From Amedibacterium intestinale (GTDB lineage: Bacteria; Bacillota_I; Bacilli_A; Erysipelotrichales; Erysipelotrichaceae): a stretch of DNA of 64,000 bases. The first letter of the stretch is position 1. Every line of letters starts with the position of its first letter. The position numbers were made by a program, and so were the translations under genes. Below the pieces are notes generated by a model. That model was not told the DNA's origin. It did no database searches and saw nothing but the letters and a program-made list of their open reading frames with translations. Of this stretch, positions 35,439 through 44,398 are shown piece after piece. The stretch lies in the NCBI RefSeq assembly GCF_010537335.1, contig NZ_AP019711.1, positions 1,178,001 to 1,242,000 of the forward strand, written 5' to 3'.

Positions 35439-36373
35439 CACCTAATCCTTTCAATTATTCTAAGCTTTGCAGAATGAGAACGATTATTTTCACTTAATTC
35501 TTCTTCATTTGCTAATATTGGTTTTCGATTAATCAATCGATAAGAAACTTCTTCCATGTCTTGAGGCAAGATAGGAATTCGTTTGTCAATTTGTTTTGGC
35601 TTACTATAAGATGCAAAAGTTTCTTTCACAATACGATCTTCTAATGACTGAAAGGAAATAACACATAACCTTCCACCAACATGTAATAAATCCAATGCAT
35701 CTTTTAATACCGTTTCCAACTCGCCCAATTCATCATTAACCGCAATACGTATTGCCTGAAATACTTTTTTTGCTGGATGTCCTTTTTTATTTAACACTTT
35801 CATAGGAAGTGCACTTTTAATAATTTCAACAAGTTCCCCTGTTGTTTCTATTCTTTTTTTCTCTCTTGCCTGTTCGATTTTTCTAGCAATCTGTTTCGAA
35901 AAATTTTCTTCTCCATAGCGATAAAAAATAGATACCAGTTCTTCATAGCTCCATGTATTTACAATCGTATAAGCACTTAATTCCTGACTTTGATCCATTC
36001 GCATATCAAGAGGGGCATCAAAACGATAGCTAAATCCTCGATCAGCTTCATCAAATTGAGGAGAACTGACCCCCAGATCAAGAAGCATACCATCCATACC
36101 ATCAACACCAAGTTTATGTAACTCTTCTTTTAGGTTGGAAAAAGCACTATGGATACATGTAAAATTATTTCCGATTTCCTGCAAGCGAGGAGTAGATTCT
36201 TCAATAGCGCTAATATCTCTGTCAAAGGCATACAGATGTCCCTTAGGAATTCTTTTTAAAATTTCACTGCTATGTCCTCCTCTCCCCAAAGTGCCATCTA
36301 CATAGATGCCATCTTCTTGAATTGAAAGACCTTCAATACACTCATTTAACAATACACTATAATGTTTCATCAT
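35438..36373 (-). CDS. rsmH: 16S rRNA (cytosine-1402 N4) methyltransferase RsmH
   Basis: Methylates N4 of C1402 in 16S rRNA using SAM. The 311-residue protein matches the family length and motifs: [13 protein letters not shown] start, [12 protein letters not shown] (SAM loop), [30 protein letters not shown] and the C-terminal [16 protein letters not shown]-type segment. Its start overlaps the mraZ stop by 4 bp (ATGA), with GGAG eight bases before, and its stop overlaps ftsL, so mraZ-rsmH-ftsL-PBP is one tightly coupled operon. Confidence 0.97.
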   Translation of the reverse strand: MMKHYSVLLNECIEGLSIQEDGIYVDGTLGRGGHSSEILKRIPKGHLYAFDRDISAIEESTPRLQEIGNNFTCIHSAFSNLKEELHKLGVDGMDGMLLDLGVSSPQFDEADRGFSYRFDAPLDMRMDQSQELSAYTIVNTWSYEELVSIFYRYGEENFSKQIARKIEQAREKKRIETTGELVEIIKSALPMKVLNKKGHPAKKVFQAIRIAVNDELGELETVLKDALDLLHVGGRLCVISFQSLEDRIVKETFASYSKPKQIDKRIPILPQDMEEVSYRLINRKPILANEEELSENNRSHSAKLRIIERIR

Positions 36374-36801
36374 AATAAAAACTCCGTTAAATTTTCCGCA
36401 ATATCTTCAAATACTTCTTCGCCATCTTCATCAAATTGTTCCCAGCGCTCTTTTGACCAGATTTCCACATGATTTCCAGCACCAATAACCATGCATTCTT
36501 TTACCAGATCTGCCAATTTAATCAAGGAAGATGGAAGCAATACTCTTCCCTGCCCGTCAATCTCACATTCTGCAGCCTTACTCGTCATTTTACGAACATA
36601 TAAACGAACATCTTTTTTTGTAGCAGGCAGTTTTAACAGCTGTTCATATATGATTTCCCATTGCTGCTGGGTGTATACATTTAAACACCCATCCAACCCT
36701 CTGGTAATAATCACTTTTTCACCAAGTTCATCGCGAAACTTTGCAGGGATAATCATACGCCCTTTTTTATCTATATTGTGTGCGTATTCTCCCATGAACA
36801 T
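36370..36801 (-). CDS. mraZ: transcriptional regulator MraZ
   Basis: 143-residue first gene of the division operon. It has two AbrB-like SpoVT repeats: [24 protein letters not shown] and [22 protein letters not shown], each with the family's D-x-K/Q-GR-x-x-x-P core. MraZ is a DNA-binding regulator of its own operon. The start at 36801 (MFMGEY) is chosen by homology in length and by GGAGGTAATGGT before it; the frame open to 36825 is not used. Three tandem candidate MraZ sites lie immediately upstream. Confidence 0.95.
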   Translation of the reverse strand: MFMGEYAHNIDKKGRMIIPAKFRDELGEKVIITRGLDGCLNVYTQQQWEIIYEQLLKLPATKKDVRLYVRKMTSKAAECEIDGQGRVLLPSSLIKLADLVKECMVIGAGNHVEIWSKERWEQFDEDGEEVFEDIAENLTEFLL

Positions 36802-36808
36802 ACCATTA

Positions 36809-36838
36809 CCTCCACTATCAACCACTTTCTGCTACTTT
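36809..36838 (-). promoter_or_regulatory. mraZ: three tandem 10-bp MraZ-type operator repeats
   Basis: On the minus strand three consecutive decamers: AAAGTAGCAG, AAAGTGGTTG, ATAGTGGAGG. They resemble the AAAGTG[G/T]NNN direct repeats that MraZ binds in Mollicutes. The third contains the GGAGG of the ribosome site. A TATAAT -10 lies upstream at 36852-36847, so MraZ bound here would block its own transcription or translation start. Confidence 0.6.
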
Positions 36839-36898
36839 ATACCACCATTATAGACCATTTACTTTTAATTTGGTAGTAAAAATTTGTTTTTTTGACTA

Positions 36899-36930
36899 GA
36901 AAAAAAAGGATATCTTATCACAGATATCAC
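36899..36930 (-). terminator. terminator of ClC gene
   Basis: On the minus strand GTGATATC-TGTGATAA-GATATCC followed by a run of T; the stop codon of the ClC gene (36927) lies in the stem. Confidence 0.65.
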
Positions 36931-38498
36931 TTTTCATTGCTGCATATTTTTTTAAACTGATGTCGTATGTAGGGGGTATCCTCATCATCCATCAATACAA
37001 CAAGAATATCCCCTGTATATAAATTTGTATCTCCTCGAGGAATCAATTCCTTTTCTTTTCGGCAAATACTTACCAAAAGACAATGCTTTGGCCATGAAAT
37101 TTCAGATACTTTTTTCTCACAGGCAAAGCTATTTAATTCAATTGCAAATTCTTCTAAATGTTTTTCTCCATGAAAACTATCCAAATTTACACCATTTTTT
37201 ATTAAAAGCCGTTCTAACAAGCTTTCATATATCGGTTTGCTGCGACAGGCATCTGCTACTATATAAGAAACAAAGGAAACAGCAACCAGTGGAAGCAATT
37301 GCTGCAGTGTCCCTGACATTTCCGCAATCAGAATAATACCTGTAATTGGTGCTCTGACAATTGCCGCAAAAAAGCCAGCCATACCCAGTATAATAAAATT
37401 AGATAAAAACGTCGAATCCATACCTGCATATTGAATAAAGAAAGTAGCAAAGATTGCTCCCGCATAACTACCAAGAACTAGCAAAGGAAAGAAAATTCCT
37501 CCTGGCGCTCCGCTTCCAAAGCAACAAAGCGAAAATATAAACTTAATCATCAAAAGCCCAAACAAAATCGATAAAGAAAGTGTTCTTTCACTTAACAATT
37601 CTATCATGAAATGTCCACCACCAAGAACAACAGGTACAAAATATAACAAAATTCCTGACAATAAGAATGGAAACAGAATACGATAACATGGTTTAACAAA
37701 AGAGAATTTCTCATATATATCCTGTACTTTTAAAGTTGCTGCATTATATACAACACCTAAAATTCCCATTAAAATACCAAGAATAAGAATCCATCCATAC
37801 ATATGCAAAGGCAAGGTCTTTTCTATTGCAAAATGAAAAACAGGTCCAAGCCCAAATACATTTCTAGATAAGAAATCACCGGTAATAGAGGAACACATAA
37901 CACAAATTAATACAGAAGGACTAAAATTTCTATGTATTTCTTCCAATGCAAACATCACTCCTGCCAAAGGAGCATTAAAAGCAGCTGATAATCCCGCCGC
38001 CGCACCACATGTGAGAAGCAGTTTCTCTTCCATACGTATTCGATGAAAAATGCGAGATATCCCTTTTCCAGCCATAGCACCCAGCTGTATACTAGGTCCT
38101 TCTCTTCCCAGTGATAGTCCTGCAAACGCACTTGCACACCCGCCAATAATTTTATACAAAAGAATTGTATACCACTTCTGATCAAGAAAAGAAAGCATTT
38201 CTCCTTCCACCTGCGGTATTCCACTTCCTCCAATCAACGGTTCTTTTTTTAATAACCACGAAACTAAAAGTCCTAACAAAATAAGTACCACAAACCATTG
38301 TATAAAAGCAAAAACATGTTCCTTTATATAAATAGACAAGAAACTTAAAAACTGTTCACAACTACTTAAAAGTATGCGATACACAATCGCAATCATCCCT
38401 GCAAAAGCACCGCATAAAATACCTTCCACTACTAATTTATACTTGAAATGGTATCTAGTATGCAAGACATGCGAAACACTTCCCTTTTTATTATCCAT
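36927..38498 (-). CDS. ClC-family chloride channel/transporter with RCK C-terminal domain
   Basis: 523 residues: a ClC membrane domain of about ten helices followed by a cytoplasmic TrkA-C/RCK domain (about 440-523, ending DILVVLMDDEDTPYIRHQFKKI). Selectivity-filter motifs are GGSGIPQVEG, GREGPSIQLGA (with the gating Glu) and GSGAPGGIFFP. With that Glu it is probably a Cl-/H+ antiporter, perhaps used in acid resistance. Basic start (KGSVSHVLHTRYHFKYK) precedes helix 1. The TrkA-C addition is known in bacterial ClC proteins and suggests ligand control. Monocistronic. Confidence 0.93.
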   Translation of the reverse strand: MDNKKGSVSHVLHTRYHFKYKLVVEGILCGAFAGMIAIVYRILLSSCEQFLSFLSIYIKEHVFAFIQWFVVLILLGLLVSWLLKKEPLIGGSGIPQVEGEMLSFLDQKWYTILLYKIIGGCASAFAGLSLGREGPSIQLGAMAGKGISRIFHRIRMEEKLLLTCGAAAGLSAAFNAPLAGVMFALEEIHRNFSPSVLICVMCSSITGDFLSRNVFGLGPVFHFAIEKTLPLHMYGWILILGILMGILGVVYNAATLKVQDIYEKFSFVKPCYRILFPFLLSGILLYFVPVVLGGGHFMIELLSERTLSLSILFGLLMIKFIFSLCCFGSGAPGGIFFPLLVLGSYAGAIFATFFIQYAGMDSTFLSNFIILGMAGFFAAIVRAPITGIILIAEMSGTLQQLLPLVAVSFVSYIVADACRSKPIYESLLERLLIKNGVNLDSFHGEKHLEEFAIELNSFACEKKVSEISWPKHCLLVSICRKEKELIPRGDTNLYTGDILVVLMDDEDTPYIRHQFKKICSNEK

Positions 38499-38551
38499 GC
38501 AATCCCCTCATTTCTGTTCGATTATATCACTTTACCTTTCTTCTTACAAAT

Positions 38552-38586
38552 AAAAAAGCCTCTTCGTATAAAAGCATACAAAGAGG
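38552..38586 (-). terminator. terminator of Rpn-family gene
   Basis: On the minus strand CCTCTTTGTAT-GCTTTT-ATACGAAGAGG followed by CTTTTTT, 16 bp after the stop at 38602. Confidence 0.85.
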
Positions 38587-38601
38587 TTTTCGTATGTAAT
38601 T

Positions 38602-39645
38602 CTAATGTAGAAGGATTCCTGTTAGTTTTTCAATCAAAGCATTGTCAAATCCTTCTGCCTTCATTTTCTCTGCAATTTCTATTGATTTATTGTGTTCTCC
38701 TTTTACCTTACCCTCAAGAATACCTTCAGCCTTTCCTTTTGCTTCTCCTTCTGTTTTTAATCTTTCAATTGCTTCTTCTGGTGCAAGATTTTCTTCTCCT
38801 TCTTTTCTTACTCCCATCATGTTGATGATATTGTTTGTGTTTCTTCTTCCAATTTCCTCTTCCCACTGTTTCGTTGCTTCACACATATTAAGTACCTCCT
38901 CTTCTTTGTGTTCTTCCGCATACTTTATGATTTCTTCATTTTCTGTTATAACTCCTGCCAGCTTTATGACATCTTTTTTTACATACACATCTGCACATTC
39001 TTTTTTCATCTCTTCTATCTGTTTTCTGTAGATGTGCTGGATCATATAAACAAGCCTGCTTACATCCTCGTTTCGAAATGCATGTTCACTTGACCGTATT
39101 TCCAGCAGGTTCATTGAATAGTCGCTGAAGCTTTTCTCCATCCAGTTTGGCATATCCACCATCATATCCTTCAGTCTTCTTGGTCCATCCCATGGCTTTT
39201 CCCCATAATATACTACCAAGGTAAATACAGGATGGATTCTTTCTTCTTTTCGCATTCCTGACAGGAATTCATCCCTGTTTGCATAAACTGCATTCTTTTT
39301 GTTTTCTCTTTTCTTCTTTGCACATTCTTCACGATACCCTAGGGCATCATACAACATTACCCGCAAAGGCATCCCATAATGGATGTGGCTTTGGTTTTCC
39401 AGCAGGAAGATGGCATATTCACTGTCCCCTGCAAACTTTCTAATTAGATCTGCCCTTCTTTCGATAAAGACATCTTCCTTCTTTTTTGTCTGAATGCTTC
39501 CTGACAGATTGCTGTCTGCCTCCATCAGTTTTTCAGGAAGAATGACCTGTTTTCCATCGTATAAGACAGTGTTGAATAAATCCGCAAAACGCCTGTTGTC
39601 CTTCCAGAAATCCCTGGATAAAATATCCAGATTTGACATACGCAT
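38602..39645 (-). CDS. Rpn family recombination-promoting nuclease / putative transposase
   Basis: 347 residues of the Rpn (PD-(D/E)XK transposase-31-like) family. The N-terminal part (LSRDFWKDNRRFADLFNTVLYDG) and the nuclease core with RRADLI and FLLENQSHIHYGMPLRVMLYDAL (ExQ motif) are typical. The C-terminus contains a Gly/Glu/Lys repeat (EGEAKGKAEGILEGKVKGE) as often seen in this family. Members cut DNA and promote RecA-independent recombination. Start at 39645 or 39639 is uncertain; AAAGGAAATAGGTG precedes. Nested inverted repeats lie just upstream. The family is multicopy in Erysipelotrichia and gut clostridia. Confidence 0.85.
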   Translation of the reverse strand: MRMSNLDILSRDFWKDNRRFADLFNTVLYDGKQVILPEKLMEADSNLSGSIQTKKKEDVFIERRADLIRKFAGDSEYAIFLLENQSHIHYGMPLRVMLYDALGYREECAKKKRENKKNAVYANRDEFLSGMRKEERIHPVFTLVVYYGEKPWDGPRRLKDMMVDMPNWMEKSFSDYSMNLLEIRSSEHAFRNEDVSRLVYMIQHIYRKQIEEMKKECADVYVKKDVIKLAGVITENEEIIKYAEEHKEEEVLNMCEATKQWEEEIGRRNTNNIINMMGVRKEGEENLAPEEAIERLKTEGEAKGKAEGILEGKVKGEHNKSIEIAEKMKAEGFDNALIEKLTGILLH

Positions 39646-39666
39646 CACCTATTTCCTTTCTTTTTT

Positions 39667-39739
39667 ACGATATCGGAAGATGATACATATTCATCTTCAT
39701 TATAAAAATATGAATATTGTTTGTCTATACCGATATCGT
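39667..39739. repeat. nested inverted repeats upstream of Rpn-family gene
   Basis: Outer arms ACGATATCGG (39667-39676) and CCGATATCGT (39730-39739) are exact complements. Inside, GAAGATGA (39676-39683) pairs with TCATCTTC (39691-39698), and an ATATTCA/TGAATAT pair follows. It lies 20-95 bp before the nuclease start. It may be an operator or a target structure for the nuclease. Confidence 0.6.
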
Positions 39740-39883
39740 GATATACAGGGCATACATTACCCTGTTCACTAACTTATACGAAACAAATAGGTAAAAATAC
39801 AAAAAAAATAGAAAAATAATTTTATTTATACGCTTATACTTCTAAAAAAGCATTTTATATTAAACAAAAAATCCTTCCAATAT

Positions 39884-39912
39884 AAAAAAAGGCATTGTCT
39901 ACTGACAACACC
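39884..39912 (-). terminator. terminator of polC
   Basis: On the minus strand GGTGTTGTC-AGTA-GACAATGCC (9 bp with G-T pairs) followed by TTTTTTTAT; the stem starts at the polC stop codon. Confidence 0.88.
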
Positions 39913-42900
39913 TAAAATAAACTCATTTGATTTTCTTCCTGGAGACCTTCTAAAACTCCCATAGATTCCAGTTTTTTTACTAAGGTACCACTTAATGAAG
40001 TTCGTCTTTGCAAATCTTCTTTTGATAAGAAAGCTCCATTTTTTCTAGCTTCTACAACGGTATCCGCAACACTTTCTCCCAAACCATCAATACTAGTAAA
40101 CGGAGGAATCAAACGTTTCGTATTTGTAGGATCTACAATAAATTCTTTTGAAGTAGAGCGCATTAAATCAATATTTGTAAAAGAGTAGCCTCGAAGTACC
40201 ATTTCAAGCGCAAGTTCCAAAGTAGAATAAATATCTTTATCTTTCTTTGTTACATCTTTCTTTAAATTATTGTCTCGCAGTTTCATATCAATTTCCTGCA
40301 TTTTTTTACGTATAGACTGTTCTCCCTTGATCATCGTTTCTATATCGTAGGCATCACAACGAATAGAAAAGAACATACAATAATAATATTGCGGCTTATG
40401 CACTTTAAACCATGCAATTCTTATAGCCATCATAACGTAGGCAACCGCATGGGCCTTAGGGAACATGTATTTAATCTTCTTACAAGACTCAATATACCAG
40501 TCCTCTACTCCATTTTCCTTCATTTCTACAATCCATTCATCTTTTAATCCCTTTCCTTTACGCACACTTTCCATAATCGTAAAGGCAGATTTTGGTTTTA
40601 ATCCTTTATACAGCAAATATACCATGATGTCATCACGACAACCGATAACGCTTTTTAATGTACAAATCCCTTCATCAATCAAATCTTTCGCATTTCCAAG
40701 CCATACATCCGTACCATGTGACAGTCCAGATATTTTCAAAAGCTCATCAAAGGTTGTAGGACGTGTCAGCTCTAGAATTCCACGTACAAATGGTGTCCCA
40801 TATTCTGGAAGTCCGGCTGCTCCTGTTTCCTCTGTATTTTTTGAAGTATCAATACACAAAGCATCAACACCGGAAAAAATACTCATTGTTTCTGGATCGT
40901 TCATAGGAATCGTTCGAACATCAATCCCACTCATTCTTTCCAGCATTTTCATCGCTGTTGGGTCAACATGTCCTAAAATATCAAATTTTAAGATATTGTC
41001 ATGAATCTGATGGAAATCAAAATGTGTAGTTTTCCATTCTGCATATGGATCATTGGCAGGATATTGTACCGGTGTAAAATCATGAACATCCATATCCAAT
41101 GGCACAACGACAATTCCCCCAGGATGCTGTCCCGTTGTTCGTTTGACCCCTTCACAGCCTTTCGCAAGTCGAAGAATCTGTGCATTTCGCATACTACCCT
41201 CAATACCCATTTCCTCTTCATATCCTTTTACATATCCAAAAGCTGTTTTTTCAGCCACCGTACCAATCGTTCCAGCACGATACACATGGTCTTCTCCGAA
41301 TACTTCTTTTGTATATGCATGTGCATTTGGCTGATATTCTCCTGAGAAGTTCAAGTCGATATCTGGCACCTTATCCCCTTCAAATCCCAAAAAGGTTTCA
41401 AATGGAATATCATGTCCATCTCCACGAATAATTTCTCCACAATGCGGACATTCAATATCTGGTAAGTCATACCCATTCAATACACTTCCATCTGTAAAGA
41501 ATTTTACATAATGACATTTTGGACAAACATAATGCGGTGCTAATGGGTTTACTTCCGTAATTTCCGACATGGTCGCAACAAAACTAGAACCTACAGATCC
41601 TCGAGAACCAACCAGATATCCATCATCCAAACTTTTCTTTACTAATAGATGGGAAATATAATAAACAACATAGTAACCTGCCCCAATGATGGCATCCAGT
41701 TCTCTGTTTAGTCGATCTTCTACAATTTTGGGAAGCTGCGGTCCATACTTTTTATGTGCATTCTCAAAACAAATTTCTCTCAGTTTTTGATCAGATCCTT
41801 CAATATCTGGTGGATATAAAGCATCTTTCACAGGACGGATAATTTCAACTTCATCTGCAATTTTCCTTGTATTTGTCACGACAAACTCATAAGCACGTTT
41901 TTCCCCAAGCCACGCAAATTCTTTCAACATTTCCTGTGTTGTACGCATATGCTGCATTGGACTTTGAAAACGACGACGTTTTTCCTGATTATAAATATAC
42001 AGAGGATGACGCATACCCCCAATTGCCTGTGAATTGATATAAATATCGCGAATTAGTTTTTGATTTGGATGTACATAATGAGCATCACTGCTTGCGACAA
42101 TTGGCTTATGCAAAGCATCTGCTTTTTCTATGATTCCTGTAAGAATTTCTTTTAAGCGATTTTCATCACTTATGGAATTTCGATCAATTAAAAACTGATA
42201 GTTTCCTAAAGGCTGCAGTTCAATATAGTCATAAAAACGCATAACTTCTTCAAGTTCTTTTTCGCTTCGTGTCTGCGCAATATCAAAGACTTCCCCATTA
42301 ACACAGGAAGAACCAATCAATAAGTTTCCATTCATTCTTCTTTTTTCTATCTCAGAACGAATGATACGTGGTTCAGCTACAACATTTGTTGTACTTTTCG
42401 AATTATAACTTAGATATTTTGTATGCGATAAAGTAATTAATTCAAAAAGTTCTTTTAAACCAGCCATATTTTTTGCCAATATCGTCACATGTTTATCCCT
42501 TACTTTATTTAAACAAGTTTCATCCTGCATTGCCTGTAAATCTCTTAAGGTCGGTATATGCTTTAACTCGTTTAACATATGCATGAATACCTGTGCCAGC
42601 ACTTCTGCATCATAATCCGCACGATGGGCAACATCTTCATCATAGCGAATTCCATATTGACGTGCCAATTGTCCCAAACGATATCCTTTGCGATCTACCA
42701 TGCTTCTAGCCAAATCCAAGGTATCAATTACAGGATTCATCAATGGTTTTCTTCCAATTCTTTCAAGTTCAGCATTTAAAAACCCATAGTCAAAGCTGGC
42801 ATTATGTGCTACCAGAATACTATCCCCAATAAATTCTAAGATTTCGTCCACACATTCTACAAAAGGTTTCGCATTTCTTACATGTTCTTCGCTGATATTT

Positions 42901-44243
42901 GTTAACTCAGTTGTAAATGCGCTCAATTCTACAGGTGGTTTTATAAACATCTGTAAACTTTTGATACATGTACGATCCTTAACGATTTGTCCACCAAATT
43001 CTATGATATGGTCATAACGAGAAGATAACCCCGTTGTTTCAAGGTCAAACACACAATACGTTCCCTCTTCCAGTTTTGTATCATCTGCATTACGCACAAT
43101 TTGTAATACAGGGTCTACCATATTCATTTCCACACCATATAAAATTTTCATTGGTTTTTCTCGTTTTTTATTTATACCATCCACAACCGATTGTGCAGTA
43201 GGAAAAGCCTGCACTACACGATGATCCGTTAACGCAATGGCATCCATACCCCATTCATCTGCTGTTTTGATAAACTCCGCTATATCACAAACACCATCCA
43301 TCTCAGACAACTTGGTATGTACATGCAGTTCTACACGTTTTTCTTCTGCTTCATCAACACGTTTAACTTCTGCCACTTTCTGCAATACATCCGGCATAAA
43401 TACAAGTTCTCTGGAATAAGAATCGAATTCCACTTTTCCATCCGCAACAACACAATCCCCTTTGGAAATTTCGTTTAACACTTCTTTTGTTACTGCTCCA
43501 CGTTCAAAACGTTTCATGATGATAGCGTCATCATCATCCGCAATCCATAAAGTCTGAATATCTTTTCCTGTACGAAGTGTACGATTTTCAATTTCAAAGA
43601 TTTTCCCATGAATTCGAATATCATGACATTCTTCTTTAATATCACAAATAGAAAAAGGAACATAGTTTTCCAATCCTTTTTTCCCTTTTGGTTTAAAGTT
43701 ATATGCTTTCTTTTCCTCATATACCTTAACTGGTTTTGGCTCTTCTTTTTTCATTTTTACTTCTAACACTTTTTGAGAAACTTTCATTTCTTCTATATCA
43801 ATTTTTAACTCAAATCCACAGGAATCCAAAAACTCTTTTAATAAATGTTTATTTTGAATAGCTACATCCCTTTCATCTTCCTGTGCAATATGATAAATCA
43901 AATGCTGATTTTCTAATGATGGCAAAGAATCTTGAAAAATACGTAAAGCTGGATGAAAACTAACAAAATGCGATATATAGTCGCTTAACTCTAAAATCGA
44001 TGTCTGAGCGTTTTCTGTTTGTATCTTTAATGCAACCTGGCATTGTGTAATTTTCTTTAATCTCACACAGAAAACATCCCATACCTTATAAGGCAAAGGT
44101 TTGGGCAAAGATATTTCCATATGAAGAACATGAGAATTTTTCTTATACACTGGTTTCATAAGAAAAGAACCCTTTTCAAAATACGCAGTATCTGGGTTAT
44201 CTTTCTCCATCCTCTTCACAAGATCAACTAATTTTAGCTCCAT
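39912..44243 (-). CDS. polC: DNA polymerase III alpha subunit, Gram-positive PolC type
   Basis: Replicative polymerase with built-in proofreading. 1443 residues with the PolC order: N-terminal domain, OB fold (DIRIHGKIFEIE about 205-310), split PHP domain (VELHVHTKLSEMDG), DEDD exonuclease (CVFDLETTGLS with later FDYGFLNAELER and HRADYDAEVLA), second PHP part, a zinc-binding region (CPKCHYVKFF and CPHCGE) and the polymerase palm (VPDIDLNFSGEYQ) with thumb and (HhH)2 tail. The frame is open to 44318, but the ATG at 44243 (MELKLVD) follows GAGGGATTGG and gives a length close to the B. subtilis enzyme (1437). Monocistronic. Confidence 0.96.
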   Translation of the reverse strand: MELKLVDLVKRMEKDNPDTAYFEKGSFLMKPVYKKNSHVLHMEISLPKPLPYKVWDVFCVRLKKITQCQVALKIQTENAQTSILELSDYISHFVSFHPALRIFQDSLPSLENQHLIYHIAQEDERDVAIQNKHLLKEFLDSCGFELKIDIEEMKVSQKVLEVKMKKEEPKPVKVYEEKKAYNFKPKGKKGLENYVPFSICDIKEECHDIRIHGKIFEIENRTLRTGKDIQTLWIADDDDAIIMKRFERGAVTKEVLNEISKGDCVVADGKVEFDSYSRELVFMPDVLQKVAEVKRVDEAEEKRVELHVHTKLSEMDGVCDIAEFIKTADEWGMDAIALTDHRVVQAFPTAQSVVDGINKKREKPMKILYGVEMNMVDPVLQIVRNADDTKLEEGTYCVFDLETTGLSSRYDHIIEFGGQIVKDRTCIKSLQMFIKPPVELSAFTTELTNISEEHVRNAKPFVECVDEILEFIGDSILVAHNASFDYGFLNAELERIGRKPLMNPVIDTLDLARSMVDRKGYRLGQLARQYGIRYDEDVAHRADYDAEVLAQVFMHMLNELKHIPTLRDLQAMQDETCLNKVRDKHVTILAKNMAGLKELFELITLSHTKYLSYNSKSTTNVVAEPRIIRSEIEKRRMNGNLLIGSSCVNGEVFDIAQTRSEKELEEVMRFYDYIELQPLGNYQFLIDRNSISDENRLKEILTGIIEKADALHKPIVASSDAHYVHPNQKLIRDIYINSQAIGGMRHPLYIYNQEKRRRFQSPMQHMRTTQEMLKEFAWLGEKRAYEFVVTNTRKIADEVEIIRPVKDALYPPDIEGSDQKLREICFENAHKKYGPQLPKIVEDRLNRELDAIIGAGYYVVYYISHLLVKKSLDDGYLVGSRGSVGSSFVATMSEITEVNPLAPHYVCPKCHYVKFFTDGSVLNGYDLPDIECPHCGEIIRGDGHDIPFETFLGFEGDKVPDIDLNFSGEYQPNAHAYTKEVFGEDHVYRAGTIGTVAEKTAFGYVKGYEEEMGIEGSMRNAQILRLAKGCEGVKRTTGQHPGGIVVVPLDMDVHDFTPVQYPANDPYAEWKTTHFDFHQIHDNILKFDILGHVDPTAMKMLERMSGIDVRTIPMNDPETMSIFSGVDALCIDTSKNTEETGAAGLPEYGTPFVRGILELTRPTTFDELLKISGLSHGTDVWLGNAKDLIDEGICTLKSVIGCRDDIMVYLLYKGLKPKSAFTIMESVRKGKGLKDEWIVEMKENGVEDWYIESCKKIKYMFPKAHAVAYVMMAIRIAWFKVHKPQYYYCMFFSIRCDAYDIETMIKGEQSIRKKMQEIDMKLRDNNLKKDVTKKDKDIYSTLELALEMVLRGYSFTNIDLMRSTSKEFIVDPTNTKRLIPPFTSIDGLGESVADTVVEARKNGAFLSKEDLQRRTSLSGTLVKKLESMGVLEGLQEENQMSLF

Positions 44244-44346
44244 CCAATCCCTCATTTCTACTTCGACTATTTTACCATAAAACCGATATACAAAAAAGAA
44301 CCTTGCCAATTTTTCCATGCAATATTTTTATACAGCATACGCCAAT

Positions 44347-44384
44347 AAAAAAAGAGAGTTGACAATCCATCAACCCTCTCTTTA
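44347..44384 (-). terminator. terminator of adhesin gene
   Basis: On the minus strand AAAGAGAGGGTTGA-TGGATTG-TCAACTCTCTTT (one bulge) followed by TTTT, beginning 15 bp after the stop at 44399. Confidence 0.88.
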
Positions 44385-44398
44385 GTTTCTTTTAGATA

